Origin: Sabellastarte sp. h YS-2021
Taxonomy: Eukaryota; Annelida; Polychaeta; Sabellida; Sabellidae
NCBI GenBank assembly: GCA_964017235.1
Contig: OZ024933.1
Location: 92,099,432-92,163,431 of the forward strand
Direction of reading: 5' to 3'
Length of the DNA: 64,000 nucleotides
Positions within the stretch are counted from its first letter, which is position 1. Every line of letters starts with the position of its first letter. Position numbers and translations under genes: made by a program. Shown piece by piece: positions 1 through 11,005 of the stretch. A model generated the notes under the pieces. The model did not search any database. It saw only the letters and a list, made by a program, of their open reading frames with translations, and had not been told where the DNA came from.

Positions 1-217
1 TCTCTGGCATTGTGAGCTAATTGAATGTTCTGTGTGGTATAATGACCCTTGTTGTAAGATAGAAGTGTACTTATAGAATTGATAAACTATTGGATTTTTC
101 ACAGACCGCTGAGAAAGTTAAAAGCAAGTTATTTATCCAATTATGCAGCCTGTGTAGGAATACTATTAGGTGTTTATTTACATTAAGGACAGAAAATATT
201 GAAGTGTTTAGCTAGCT

Positions 218-446
218 TAGAGTAAGAAATCTAAAATTCGCCACATATCTGAAATTCGCCACATGTGAAAATACTAATAAAATAAATGAATTGTGGTGAG
301 ATTTGTTGACTGTATAGTAAATTAAGGCTTTTTAAACTGAAAAATACCAATTTTTGGACAAAAACATCATTTTCTTCATAAAATTAACTAAGGTTTTAGA
401 GGTGGCGAATTTTAGATTCCTGGCGAATTTTAGATTTCTTACTCTA
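218..446. mobile_element. Miniature inverted-repeat element (IR/DR type)
   Basis: The ends 218-243 and 421-446 are perfect 26-bp inverted repeats, including a TA at each outer edge that may be the target duplication. Inside each end the word AAATTCGCCA (with or without a following C) occurs twice, about 19-20 bp apart, so each terminus holds an inverted and a direct repeat, as in IR/DR-type Tc1/mariner transposons. The 177-bp interior has no coding capacity. Family assignment to Tc1/mariner is inference from the TA flank and end design only. Confidence 0.8.
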
Positions 447-1582
447 CACTCCACAAAAGACACTTGATACTTGTAATAATATAAATAACCTACATTTATA
501 GAAGGTTTGGATGACACCGAAATGGCATAATACTATTACCCATTGTAGTCAATTATATATCATTAAGACATATGGAGTTGTGTTGTTTATACTCAAGTGT
601 TTAAGGAGTACGTTAAATTACCAGCAACGATTAATATTAAATTAGTGTTTATTTGAATTTGTATACTAATGATACATTGAGACGTTGTGTTGATTATTAT
701 GTAATAGCTACCATAGAGAAGCTTTTGATGCATGGAATAATATTAAAAAGAAATCGTGGTTATCTTCTGTCTCAGATTTGGACTGAGACATTAATAAGGA
801 AAAACAAAATCTATACTATTAATAGATGATGAAAATAATGGTGAAGTTTTGCCATTTGAATATAGATAAAAGTTATATACACTTTGGTAGCTAGACAATT
901 TCAACCTGCTATGAGTTGAATTGGGGTGACAAAAACAACTACTAAGAATATATTGAAGAAAATACCAACTTTACATCCATGTGTCTGGTCTTGAGACCTG
1001 GAGTGAATAAACTCTCTACAAAGGCTTACGTGTATAGTGTATATATGTGTTTTAGAAAGAAAACTCTCACAATGGAGTGTTTGTAAATATGTCTGGTTTC
1101 ATTAATCACAGTGTTCATGGAGCTGCCACTTTCTGATGTATTTTGATTCCATACATTTACTCTGGAAGGTCCATTTTATCAGGAGATCATTACATACGGA
1201 TGAATGCCTGAGAGAAAAAGAAGGTCAAAACAGGTGTTATTAATTGATATTTGTAAAAAACACCCATTTAGACATTTGTGTGAGAAGTTGCTTGACAAAT
1301 GACACAAAATAAACATTACCTGAATGAGATTGGACTTAGAAGTGTTTATTTCTTCTGATAACATTGAAATCTGAAGGTATGAGATATTAATATGTTTGTT
1401 AATTTTGAGACCATCTATCTTCGCTGCACAAACTAATTTAATACCAAATTATTAGTATGGATATGCAAACACTTTGGTGTCAAATAACTATATTAGACGG
1501 ATAATCACATTTCAGACAAGATGTACAACAAAATCAATTCTTAAAAAAGTTTCATTTTGTGTTATAACTTCTCCTTAACATC
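447..1582. other. Non-coding stretch, nothing recognised
   Basis: AT-rich DNA with stops in all frames. I see no repeat, RNA gene or splice-bounded coding block that I could defend. It would contain the promoter of the 1583 ORF if that is a gene, but no clear TATA box or initiator stands out. Confidence 0.5.
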
Positions 1583-2638
1583 ATGGATAGTAATTATAGT
1601 CTTCCCAAAAGAAACACCATGGAATCTACTGCAGAATTTGCAGAGAGATACTTCAATGTAGAGGAACAAAATGACTTAGTTCCTGAGATGTCCAGTATGC
1701 CTAACATTAGTGCCCGCAGTACACTAGAATTTTCAACGGTAAACCAAGCCCCACATAGTGTGTCTACATCCCCCTATCTGCCTCATTTGGCTATATACGA
1801 TCACTTACCACGAAACACAGATATCTTCTCGGACACTTCCAAATACCAGAAATGGGCGACCATGGTGTTGCCTCGAATAGCTTCACCAAAGGAGATGATT
1901 AGCAAGAAAGGATTTGCTGTTCGTTTGAATAAAGACAGGTATGATACTGGTATAAGTCCAGATGTACTAACCATGAGCCCACTATCACATAGACAAGAGA
2001 AAATTGTTGCGGAGAAGACATTCTCTCCAAGAAGAAGAAAGGTCCGTCCTGGATTAGCGAAAGGTAATACCACAAAACACAAGACACTTATTCAAGCATC
2101 ACAGCAAACAAATGATAGACATAAGATGAAAAAGGTTAAAACGAATATGGTGTCACCTTCATGTGAAGGAAAGGACCAGTCTATTGTTTCCTCCTCTCTT
2201 GGACTAGCTTTCGAAAAGATGAACGTGGCATCACCAAGAATGGATGAAATGGTTATGAGAGATAAAACACGGCATATGCCAAGAATACTAGCCAATGGTG
2301 ATTTTCAAAAACTACAGGAGTTAAATAGACACCCTGTCACTGAAACTGCTACTAGGAAACAACAGAAGCAGTTCCTCAATTTTACACGTCCAGCAAATGT
2401 TCGTCCGACAAAACAAAGACATTCCTATATGTCATCGATAAGACAAGACATTACTCCTTCGAACAGTTATTATAGGGGAGGCTCCTTTCCAAAACCTGGA
2501 GGCAGAACAACATCTTGTTTGAGTATTACTCTCAGTAATAACAAAAAAGAAAAGACCATTCCATCTTTTAGTGATTTGAATAAATCATTCTCTGAAGATC
2601 TTGGCCAATGTGTCACTGCCATTCAAGTGCCAAGTTGA
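1583..2638 (+). CDS. Unidentified 351-aa protein, single open frame
   Basis: An uninterrupted frame of 351 codons in AT-rich DNA where random frames rarely exceed 80. The first ATG sits in a good translation-start context (A at -3, G at +4) and an in-frame TAA lies 18 bp upstream (1565), so translation starts here unless an intron precedes it. The protein is Ser/Thr/Lys/Arg-rich and looks mostly disordered. It has no signal peptide, membrane segment, zinc-binding pattern or enzyme motif. A basic run at about residues 148-156 (SPRRRKVRP) and KMKKVK near residue 184 could be nuclear-localisation signals. No AATAAA lies in the 300 bp downstream. No transposon protein signature is visible. I do not recognise the family; it could be a single-exon gene, the last coding exon of a gene, or a retrocopy. 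Confidence 0.65.
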   Translation: MDSNYSLPKRNTMESTAEFAERYFNVEEQNDLVPEMSSMPNISARSTLEFSTVNQAPHSVSTSPYLPHLAIYDHLPRNTDIFSDTSKYQKWATMVLPRIASPKEMISKKGFAVRLNKDRYDTGISPDVLTMSPLSHRQEKIVAEKTFSPRRRKVRPGLAKGNTTKHKTLIQASQQTNDRHKMKKVKTNMVSPSCEGKDQSIVSSSLGLAFEKMNVASPRMDEMVMRDKTRHMPRILANGDFQKLQELNRHPVTETATRKQQKQFLNFTRPANVRPTKQRHSYMSSIRQDITPSNSYYRGGSFPKPGGRTTSCLSITLSNNKKEKTIPSFSDLNKSFSEDLGQCVTAIQVPS

Positions 2639-3164
2639 ACTACCGCCATGTTACACTGTTACCGCAATGGCTTACATTGTGATGAGTGTATCAACTAATG
2701 CACAGTTATATTTGTTATCCACCATATAGGATATTTTGAACTGCCTCCCGGGAAATAATAACAGGATATTATTTTTTGTCAAGGGTACTCAAGGTTCATT
2801 TACTTTATAAATAAGATGTCCTTGCAAACATATTCTCTCACTAAATGGCCATGACCGTAAATTTCACAAAAATCGCTGGGCCTGTATGTTTTTTAGCTGT
2901 GCTGTGGGACGTAAGAGTAGCTCTAAATGATATTTGTTAAGTTTATTTTACAACTCGAAAAGACAAAAAAGAAAATATCCTCGACCTACAGACTCAGTGG
3001 TTATTATTTTTCTTTATTTAAACTTTTAAAATGTTCTATTTTATATTTTCTATTGCATTTATACATAAAGTTTTTCCATGTGATATGTTTTTGTTTATGT
3101 GGTGCATGGTAGTTCAAACAATGCAAACAATAAGATTTCCCTCTTGACTGTTTTCTATAACCTA
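2639..3164. other. 3' flank of the 1583 ORF, non-coding
   Basis: AT-rich sequence with no canonical AATAAA; ATAAATAAG near 2808 is the closest variant. Nothing else recognised. Confidence 0.4.
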
Positions 3165-3790
3165 TCCCCATAGAGGAATAGCTTAGTAAGAGAGACACTG
3201 TTCTCCAACCTCCCAGATCCTGTGAGTTCAAAGGACAATTCCTGCCTTAAATGGACAAGCTGATGTTTGACTGCCAGTGTCAGATAATTTATAGTGTACA
3301 GTATTGACAGAAACTACCCATCATGATCTGGTCAATACAGTGTGTTAAAAAGGACATTAAGCACAAATTGATCATCCTCTATATCTATATGCTTGGTGGT
3401 ATAGTGATTTACGTCACCACCAAGCATATGATTTATAGTGTACAATCTTGATAGATACTACCCATCATGATCTGAGCAATACAATGTGCTGAATTTGACA
3501 TTCAAGTGGATGAAGCTATACATATGCATGGTGGTTTTGTGGTAGAATACTCAACTCCCCCACTGAGATGGTGGGTTCAAATCTTTGATAGAAACTACAA
3601 ATGTGATATGGCAAAGAAACCATAACTAAAATAAGCTAAAAATGATCAACCTAGATACATATGTCTAGTGGCAATGTGGTATAGCATACTCAGCTTCTCT
3701 TACTGAGACCGTGGGTTCAAATATGTAATAAAAACTACTCATCGTGATGTGACATTAAACAAAAACCCACACGCAAAAATCATTCTGCTC
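3165..3790 (+). repeat. Four tandem tRNA-like SINE modules (~142 bp)
   Basis: Four diverged units repeat every 138-146 bp. They share the word GATAGAAACTAC or a variant (near 3303, 3449, 3587, 3728), usually followed by CATCATGATCTG. Units 3 and 4 have clear tRNA-like heads: GTGGGTTCAAAT at 3570-3581 and 3710-3721 resembles a pol III B box, with an A-box-like GTGG(T/C)ATAG segment about 40 bp before. Between units 1 and 2, 3387-3400 and 3416-3429 form a perfect 14-bp stem. SINEs normally insert singly, so a head-to-tail tetramer is notable. It may be a tandem duplication of one SINE. Confidence 0.6.
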
Positions 3791-3849
3791 AAATGCATGG
3801 TCCTCCAGTGGTTATACATTCAGTATCTTAGTTAGTGGCTTCTTTGGTA

Positions 3850-4190
3850 TCAGGAATATTCCACATTCACAGTACAGGCAATACTGCCTGCATTTATCCG
3901 TGTTTTGTATATAACCCATCTTGCCTCCATTTTCTGTCATATTTCTGTCGGTAAATATTTGCAAAAGGTGGCATTTTCTTCTTTACCTGGCTATCCATAT
4001 AGGGTGTCTTTATGTCAAATGTTTGCCAACGGGTTAGTGTATCTTTAATAGCATATTTTCTGCATATCTTCTATATGCTTTGTTGGTAAACTGTGGTCCA
4101 TATCTACCCCTGTTCTGATTCTCTTCTTCAGCAAAGCTGCAGCTAGAGGTGTGTGTCAAAGGAGATTCATGCATTTTGACTCCCTGCAAT
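3850..4190 (-). other. Possible remnant of an unidentified dispersed element
   Basis: This segment and 15800-16200 share loosely similar blocks, for example TTCTGATTCT followed by an AAG-CTGTAG-TAGA-GTGTG series (4114-4160 and 16138-16185). Both give protein-like but stop-broken minus-strand translations. I do not recognise the protein. The similarity is weak. Confidence 0.25.
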
Positions 4191-4430
4191 GTTTCTAGGG
4201 AATTAAGGCCTGATCAAGTCATTCCCTGTGGTCATATCAACACATACTTCAATTTTGCTTCACGACTTGGCTGTTATTGCCCCATAGATGGACCTCATAT
4301 GTTAGTAGTGAACGTTTAAAATTGAGTTATCATGCATAGCTATTCTGTCGCCCCCTGCATCCCCCTGCCTCTACATTTTAGTAGAGAGAGGACAAAAGAA
4401 CTAAATATTTTGAAAAAAGCTGTCATATCC

Positions 4431-4520
4431 TGAAAATGCTGTCCATGCTATGTGAAACACTGAAAATGCTGTCCATGCTATGTGAAACACTGAAAATGCT
4501 GTCCAGGCTATGTGAAACAC
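4431..4520 (+). repeat. 30-bp tandem repeat, three copies
   Basis: Units 4431-4460, 4461-4490 and 4491-4520 are identical except for one T to G change in the third. A degenerate partial unit precedes them at about 4411. No coding frame is associated. Confidence 0.9.
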
Positions 4521-5650
4521 CTCCTTCCCGAGTACATGTTCTGGTTTATTAAACTACATGAATATTAGCAAAACATGGAGTGCATTGAGTTAGATATTTT
4601 CGGATTATATGTGAATTAGGTGTTACAGAGACCTGATGGTTCAGAGTGTGATAGTGTACACAGTAGTATGCTAGCTATCTTCAATTACCCATTCAAAATA
4701 AAACATCAAATGTAAAATAAATGTATTCATATGTTAAACTGCAAGAGAGATGGTCTTTATTACAACAGTTATCTGCTAGAAATTCAGATAATGGATACTG
4801 TTGAGACTTGGTTGAGATGGTATTTCAAAGCTACAAAACAAATGAGTTAGGGATGGAAGGGGAAACCTAATTGTTGTAAATCCTAGACTTATGTTTGTGA
4901 ATCTGACTACGTTAAAATGTGAATGTATCTTGATCTGTTATTATCCGAAAATTAGCGGCCAGAGAGAATTGATACTTCATGGGATATTCATACACCAGAA
5001 CAATAGCCTTTAGGTCAATAACACGTCTAAACCACTTGATGGCCATAGCTCTAAAGACTTGAGACCTTATGGATTATACCTAGCTTTCACATTGTGTGTG
5101 GGTTATTAATTTTTGGAACTGTACCTAACCGAAAGGGGCTAATCTGTCAGAATAATACATATTTTGCATTAAGTGTATGAGCAAAGTCATTCAACTTTCT
5201 TCAGTCTAACATTTAATGCCATGCATTCTCTAAGGTCAGCAATAAAACTCGTGATAGATCACATGCTGTGTTGACATCAGAAAAAATCTCTATTGTACGT
5301 AATTCGCACTTTTCCAATAAGTTGTCCCGGAGTAACTTGCTTTGAAAATGGGTATTGAAAGTCTTGTAGCATTTCACATGGTTTTGAAAAGTTTTGGATA
5401 CATTTATTTTGACTGTTTCCTCAACAGTAACCTAAGATTGCCAATGATTTTACCATGGTGGTGTTAATGGTAAACTTATGTTCTGCTGTTTGATTCATTA
5501 TAGTAGAAATGATAAAGTCTGCAAAGCATATTTAAAAACCTTTTGGAAACATCACTATCTAAGGCTTTCTAATGGCAGCTACTTCATAAAAAACAATGAA
5601 AAACATGACCATATGTAGAAATATATTACATTTGTCCTTTGTATTCGCTA
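4521..5650. other. Non-coding stretch, nothing recognised
   Basis: AT-rich, no open frame of note and no repeat identified by eye. Confidence 0.5.
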
Positions 5651-5651
5651 A

Positions 5652-5852
5652 AAACTGGCGTTTATTAACTTCAAAAATTGTTTCCTTTTCTGAATTATGG
5701 GGCATGTATGATCTTGATTAAGTTTAACCATATCGATAAGACACTGAAGAAATACCAGATTTATTTGGGGTTTCAAAGGCTTTTGAAACCCCAGATAAAT
5801 CTGGTATTTCTTCAGTGTCTTAACATTCTTTGAAGTTAATAAACCCCAGTTT
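5652..5852. repeat. Long nested palindrome, foldback-like
   Basis: Inner arms 5738-5777 and 5782-5821 are 40-bp inverted repeats with one mismatch and a 4-nt spacer. Outer arms 5652-5675 and 5829-5852 are a second 24-bp inverted pair with one mismatch. The left inner and outer arms are 62 bp apart, the right ones 7 bp apart, so one side has lost or gained sequence. The design fits a foldback or miniature inverted-repeat element, or an aborted inverted duplication. No coding content. Confidence 0.85.
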
Positions 5853-6245
5853 CAAAAGTGATTTTGATCGTTACATTGAATATCCCGACCAGTAGTTTGC
5901 AATAATTAAAATAGTTACTCACTCAAGCTTAGCTCACATCTTTCGTTATGATCATTTCTGCATGTGTTTGCCTTCCGGTTCATGACCTTGTCTTTGTGCC
6001 TCTACAAAGAAACCTTATATCTGGGTAGTCCATGTTAAAGGTTGAACAGCCTCATCAGTCCATTCCACCTACCTTTCAGCCCTCCAGTGTGGATATTTTA
6101 ATACAATTACTGATTTTTTTAAAAAGTGGTCGCTAATGCCAATCACTATTGCTGTATTTTTCGTACTCATATTCGCATTGATAGTAATGGAAAGTATTTG
6201 TATTCTTATTTGAAGACTTTTGCGAGTATTTGCCTCAGGCCTTCT
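5853..6245. other. Non-coding stretch, nothing recognised
   Basis: AT-rich DNA between the palindrome and the SINE-B copy. No feature seen. Confidence 0.5.
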
Positions 6246-6803
6246 AGTGGGTAACCCTACTTGTCTGGGGGGTGGAGGAAGTGGGTTCAAATCCAAGGAT
6301 AGACATAGTGGCTTTTGTAACTACTTAAAATGGCAGTCCTCTGTCAAATGGTCCTAACCCCCAGTGACAGGATAAAGTACCCTAGGGACGTTGATAACTG
6401 GTTGTCTCTGAGCCTCTGCCTTTCAGTTAGGGCAATATCAGCCACCAGAGCTTGGGCTGTAATTGTGCATTTCAATGGGATGAACAGCCCTTTAAGTCCT
6501 TTGTTTATTTATTTTATTTATTTGGGGTTTTACATCGCTTTCAACACTGTACAGGTCATATCACGACGGGTAGTTGGAAGGGCAGAGGAAACCAGTACAT
6601 ACAGTTTGTCAGGGTTCTGTACTGTAAACTGCCGACCAACAGCAAGGAACTACCAGCTTTCACACTCGAGACCATGCCGGGAACCGAACCCCGGCCTAAG
6701 AGGTGGGAGCCGAGAGTGTTACCACTCTGCCACCGTGGCCCCTTTAAGTCCTTTGTAGAAAAGGAGACACTGCACTGACTATAACTATATGCCAATACAT
6801 TCT
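6246..6803 (+). mobile_element. SINE-B copy split by a SINE-A insertion
   Basis: SINE-B (my label) is about 290 bp: a tRNA-like head with GTGGGTTCAAATCC as B box, then a body with CCTCTGTCA, CAGTGACAGG, GACGTTGATAA, CTTTCAGTTAGGG and a 3' end near GGAGACACTGC. The 5' part is 6246-6503 and the 3' part resumes at 6740. The interruption is a reverse-oriented SINE-A with a 14-16-bp duplication at both edges. Other SINE-B copies are at 28925-29715, 54661-54968 and 58556-58815 (minus). Confidence 0.8.
6504..6739 (-). mobile_element. tRNA-derived SINE-A, full length, with target duplication
   Basis: SINE-A (my label) is about 230 bp. Read on its own strand it starts GGGCCACGGTGGCAGAGTGG (tRNA-like A box), has a GGTTCG-type B box, a body with GGTCGGCAGTTTACAGTAC and a tail with GACGTAAAACCCC then ATTT/AAATA repeats. 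The flanks 6488-6503 and 6740-6755 are identical (CCCTTTAAGTCCTTTG). Transcription would be by RNA polymerase III from the internal boxes. Confidence 0.9.
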
Positions 6804-7523
6804 GAGGTATTTACAGCTAACTTCAAATGATAAGGAACTTTGAACATCAGCGAGATATCCATAGGCATATAGACAACAGGAATACCTGACATAGATATCC
6901 ATAACTTTAAAGTAGAACATTGTGGATTTCTTTCTTGAAGTACTAGAATGAACTCCTGTATGCCACTTATAGGCCAGAGAGTTTTATGGTAATAGTGTAT
7001 TCATACAATACATCCCAGATTTAGAGTGCTTTATGATTTAACAACTATATGGGATTATGTCTTGTGGCTGAAAGAGAATCCTTATCCTGTAAATATTACA
7101 TCGGTATTTAAATGGAGTTATCATTAATTTCTTCTACTTCAACTCAAATCCTTAAACTCAAAAAATCCCATTCACTGGCCAATTAAGTTGACCTTTATGT
7201 CTAAATATTCCTTTAATTTCAATTAATTTAAGTTAATCTTAGATATTAGAGGAAAGGTGACCCCCAAGTATTATTAAAGTGACCTTATTTATTGTAAGTT
7301 AAATTAAATTTTAACTTTTTTGTTGTTGGGAATTTTACATAAACATAAGTGTATAATGATGTATATATAAATCTATATATATCCTAACCAATTGGTTTTA
7401 GTGAATCAAAATTCACTTGGTTAATTTGGCTTTCTCTTGGTACTATAGCTATCTAACCCTTTGAAATAATATGACTTGTCGTCTTTTTTGTCTTTTTTTT
7501 TTGGGGGGGGGGGGGGTGTTTAA
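6804..7523. other. Non-coding; homopolymer T/G tract near 7492
   Basis: AT-rich, with a T run followed by a G run at about 7492-7515. No gene or repeat recognised otherwise. Confidence 0.5.
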
Positions 7524-7650
7524 TGCCACAATTGGTAGCACACTCGCTTCCCCCCTTTTAGGTCATGGGTATGAACCTCAGTCTGGACCAAAAGTTACAA
7601 AGTCGGTAGTTATTTGTCATTGACCAATGGCCTTTATTGCAGAATTACAA
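7524..7650 (+). mobile_element. Degenerate SINE-A head and body
   Basis: The order GCCACAATTGGTAGC, ACACTCGCTTCCCC, a degraded B box (GGGTATGAACCTC), then GGTAGTTATTT and GACCAATGGC follows the SINE-A consensus with many changes. The 3' tail is missing. Confidence 0.55.
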
Positions 7651-7828
7651 GTAGTAGCCACTGTGTTCCTCCATCCCTTCATCTACCCGTATTGAACTGA
7701 ACAAAGAATGTTGAAAGGGACCTATTAATCTCCAACCAATATAACAATCCAGTGGGATTCTAAAGTATTCCAATGCTACGCAAGCTATCTTCGTTTCAGA
7801 TAAATTTTATGTGTTTATGTAATCTAAT

Positions 7829-7895
7829 GTAATTTAATAGTTACTTTTATAGTGCTTATTCTCTATTGTTGATAGACTCTATAAGGCGCAACTAT
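7829..7895 (-). mobile_element. LINE 3' end fragment (CR1/L2-like tail)
   Basis: Matches the 3' terminal segment of the LINE copies at 20560 and 39330. On the minus strand it reads GCGCCTTATAGAG, then a GCACTATAAAAGT-type word and a run related to ATTAGA repeats. Only the tail is present. Confidence 0.55.
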
Positions 7896-9489
7896 ACATA
7901 AGCATAGTAAATAGTCGTCCATTGAGACAGCCAAGTTATAAAAGGAGTGAAGACAGGGCGGGGTGGGTTTAAATTCTGACTATAACTAACAATGTACATG
8001 GAATAGTGGAGATTATTTCAGTTTCTCCATGGACGACTTCACAAATTGACAAGATATCAGACAGACAAAAGTGAAATACATAATAATCTCTAACTCTGGA
8101 CATGGGTTTTTAATCAGACAGACTTTTAATTAGGCAAGACTATTTAGCAGACTTGCAATAAATAGAAGAGTTTACTTGAATGTGTTACGGTCTCTAACTT
8201 CATTCTTTGCCGCTTTGCTTCTGGGATTGACAAACCGAGTCAACAAGGGACATAATGGAAAGTATAACTACGGAATCACCAGCAAAATACTAAACTTGAT
8301 TTTACTTAGCTATTCATTAAAACTGAAAGAAAAGTGAATGGGTACCATTTGTTACATTTCCAAAGAGCTAAAGGACTTCCTTTCTCTTGTGCATTAGTAC
8401 TAGCCTTGCTAAAGGCTTTACTTTCTTTGTAATTTTAGAAAAAAAAAATCAGTTTGGATAATGAAGTTTCAGTTTATGTTATGTACTACGAAGGCGAAGT
8501 ATCCGATGAGCTTATATCTCCTAACCAGTACAACTGCTGCTTTATGAATACCAAATATCTGTGTACATGTTTGAAAACCTCATGGTTACAAATTTGAGCC
8601 TATGCAAGGTTATATAAGTACATAGTTTAATGCAATTTATTTTCTACTGATGTATGGTGGTTTGCTTTTGTTGGTAAGTACTGGAAAAATACTGAACCCT
8701 TTCCAAATAAAATTCCAAACTAAATTTATTCCTTTTGGCGTGCCTGAAAAAAAAATATGGGACTGGCTTAAACAATTCCTTTGTTCTCTGATTTTTTCTT
8801 ATGATTCATTCATTACTGCAGGTAGCCTTAGCTTAAATCTGTAGTTTCCTTAATGGTTTTTCACATTTAAAAGTCAAATGAGTAACATGAAAAGCACTCG
8901 TAGAAAGCAGACCTCCTCCAAAAGTCAATACGCCCAATATTGCTTATGAGTTTTATTATATGACCTTGACCCTTGCCAAAGGTTATGCAAAGGTCGATTT
9001 GAGGGAAAGTACATACTAGGTCAACTGAAGATGCAGGAAAAGATAAGGTTTAAGGATTTATTTTTGCATGTTAGTAGCATTTATGTACATCATTGGTTCA
9101 AACACAAAATAATACAATTTTATGATAAGATTTTACAAGCTCCATACACCAACTACATTTCACAACTCCTTGTTGTATTCTTTTGGTAAATATCAACATA
9201 TTTCACTTATCATTGAAGAAGAATGGTGGGTAATGAAACATATAATTGTTGTACCTATTTCCATTCTATTACAAAAACTGTACAGTACCTTTAACAGTCC
9301 TTCACACATTTCAATGCATCTTGCTTGTCCCACACAGTCAGCAGGCCAAGAAGTAAGATAAAATTGCTGAGAAGATGATAGGAACACAATGACTACGCAT
9401 ATATTTTAGTTTGGGACTACTGAACCATTTTACACTTTCACATACTAACAACATACTAGATTAGTAGATTACTCACAATACTTACAATG
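7896..9489. other. Non-coding stretch, nothing recognised
   Basis: AT-rich DNA; short frames only. No convincing element by eye. Confidence 0.5.
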
Positions 9490-9511
9490 GACATAAAAGG
9501 ACCCAGGTCCA

Positions 9512-10101
9512 TTATGCAGTTAAATGTTGTTGGAAGGTAGTGGCGACAGTGGAAGAGGCCTTTGGTGTGAATTTAAGGTATGTATAGATTGCATCGGAGG
9601 ACCAACCCCCATGGGCCTTGAGATTTTGTAAAGGGACCTCATGGTCTGCTGCCCAAGAGACAGCAGACCTTCTAAAAGTATGAAATCCAAAGTGAGAGGG
9701 GTCAAGATTAAATGAACTAAGAACCCTAGAGATGGTGGCGCTTACCATGGGAGCAGAAATGGGGGAAAGGGAAGGGAGGGCGACAAAAGGGGGGGGGGAC
9801 CAGGGATAGAAGACAGACAGAGAGGGGAGAAAGGGAGGGAGGGAATCTGTACAACCTGATGTTTTGAGGATGACTGCATGGATTTAGCCCATTTAACAAT
9901 CACGTGGGCCCCAGGAGGGCCAAATATGATGTCACCCTTGGTGAAATTACGGGTGGGGTCAAATTTAGAAGCAGAAGAGGGGGCTAGATTGGAAAGGCAA
10001 AGAAATGCAAAATAGGCCAGAAGGAAGATGGCTTTATAGATGAACCCAGAAGGGAAACCATCACGAATCCGGACAAGCCAAGGAGGCGGAAGTAATGGCA
10101 C
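9512..10101 (-). pseudogene. Tyrosine recombinase of DIRS-type element, broken
   Basis: Two overlapping frames cover the domain. The upstream part (10101 down to about 9860) contains KAIFLLAYFAFLCLSNL and FTKGDIIFGP, matching the N-terminal half of the catalytic domain. Family members have an Arg in the FLR-SNL motif; here it is replaced by Cys. The downstream part (9748-9512) holds FHTFRRSAVSWAAD (the H-x-x-R box) and HGGWSSDAIYTYL with the presumed nucleophile Tyr. The frames are joined by a break in a C/T-rich tract near 9770-9850. It would cut and join circular cDNA into the genome; the lost Arg and frameshift make this copy inactive. Confidence 0.8.
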
Positions 10102-10299
10102 AGTACGGACATATATGAATTAAAAAATTGGGACATAGAACCATTACTGACTAGGAGTCTAATTCTTGCAAAGGGATCTGGCAGTAGGTAGTAAAGGCTA
10201 AAACAGGCTTAACTTGTCCATGTAAGCCTGGGATATACGTGGTCTGAGGCCAGATGAAATCCTGGAGTATGTACCCTCAATACGTGACTGGACCTGCAA

Positions 10300-11005
10300 T
10301 TAAATACATTTGGTTAGAAGTGTTGCCCTCTGATAGGCCACCATGCACAATGATCAAACAAATGGCCATTAACTAGTCCTCTTTCAAACATTCTAGCCAA
10401 TATATCTACCTTAACAGTGCCTCTGCCTGGAATAGGTGTACATTCTAATTTAATGTCATATGTTGCCAACAATAACCAGATGGACCTAGCGACTTGCTGC
10501 AAGTAAGTGTCTTTTATTCTGCCATTGTTCAAAGCATACTCTACAGCTTGATTATCAATGTGAAACTTGACCTACTGGCCTGTCCAAACCTAGCAAAAGT
10601 TATAAATGCAATTCAGACATTGGACAGCTCTAGTTGCGTAATGCTAAGGCTCTGAGTAGCCAGCAAGTGCCTAGAAACAGCATAGACATTTTCAGCCCAG
10701 TACAAGCCCATATACGAGAGAGATGAGCCAACAAACACTTCAAGCTTCACTCTGGCGTCATTAAACATAACCTTTCCATTAGATTTAGAGAGGAATTGGA
10801 CAAACCAGGAGAGGTCCTGCTTCAGTTCTGTAGTGAGAATAATATGCCCAGTGACTTTCCTGAGGCTATTCAGTAACCTATGTACAAAAAATCTAGCAGC
10901 ATGCACACAACGATGAGCATATAGGAGCTTGTCTAGCAAGCTTTTCAACTGTTTTTTTTTTCGAATTATGTAATCTAGTAAGAAACAGTCTGCAAGTATA
11001 AACAA
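10300..11005 (-). pseudogene. RNase H region of DIRS-type element, broken
   Basis: The upstream frame (11005-10613) contains LKQDLSWFVQFLSKSNGK and the start of the RNase H fold (AENVYAVSRHLLATQ, SITQLELSNV). The next frame (10532-10314) continues with NNGRIKDTYLQQVARSIW and GRGTVKVDILARMFERG, typical of the C-terminal RNase H of DIRS/Ngaro elements. The piece between (about 10560-10610) is out of frame. It would remove RNA from the RNA-DNA hybrid during reverse transcription. Inactive. Confidence 0.7.

Noticed and set aside
702-780. Short translation YHREAFDAWNNIKKKSW reminiscent of LINE polyproteins
   Set aside because: Too short and not supported by neighbouring sequence or another LINE motif.
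6330-6778. Two overlapping open frames of 142 and 108 codons
   Set aside because: They read through the SINE-B/SINE-A nest and disappear when the elements are removed; the same peptide fragments recur at every SINE-A copy.
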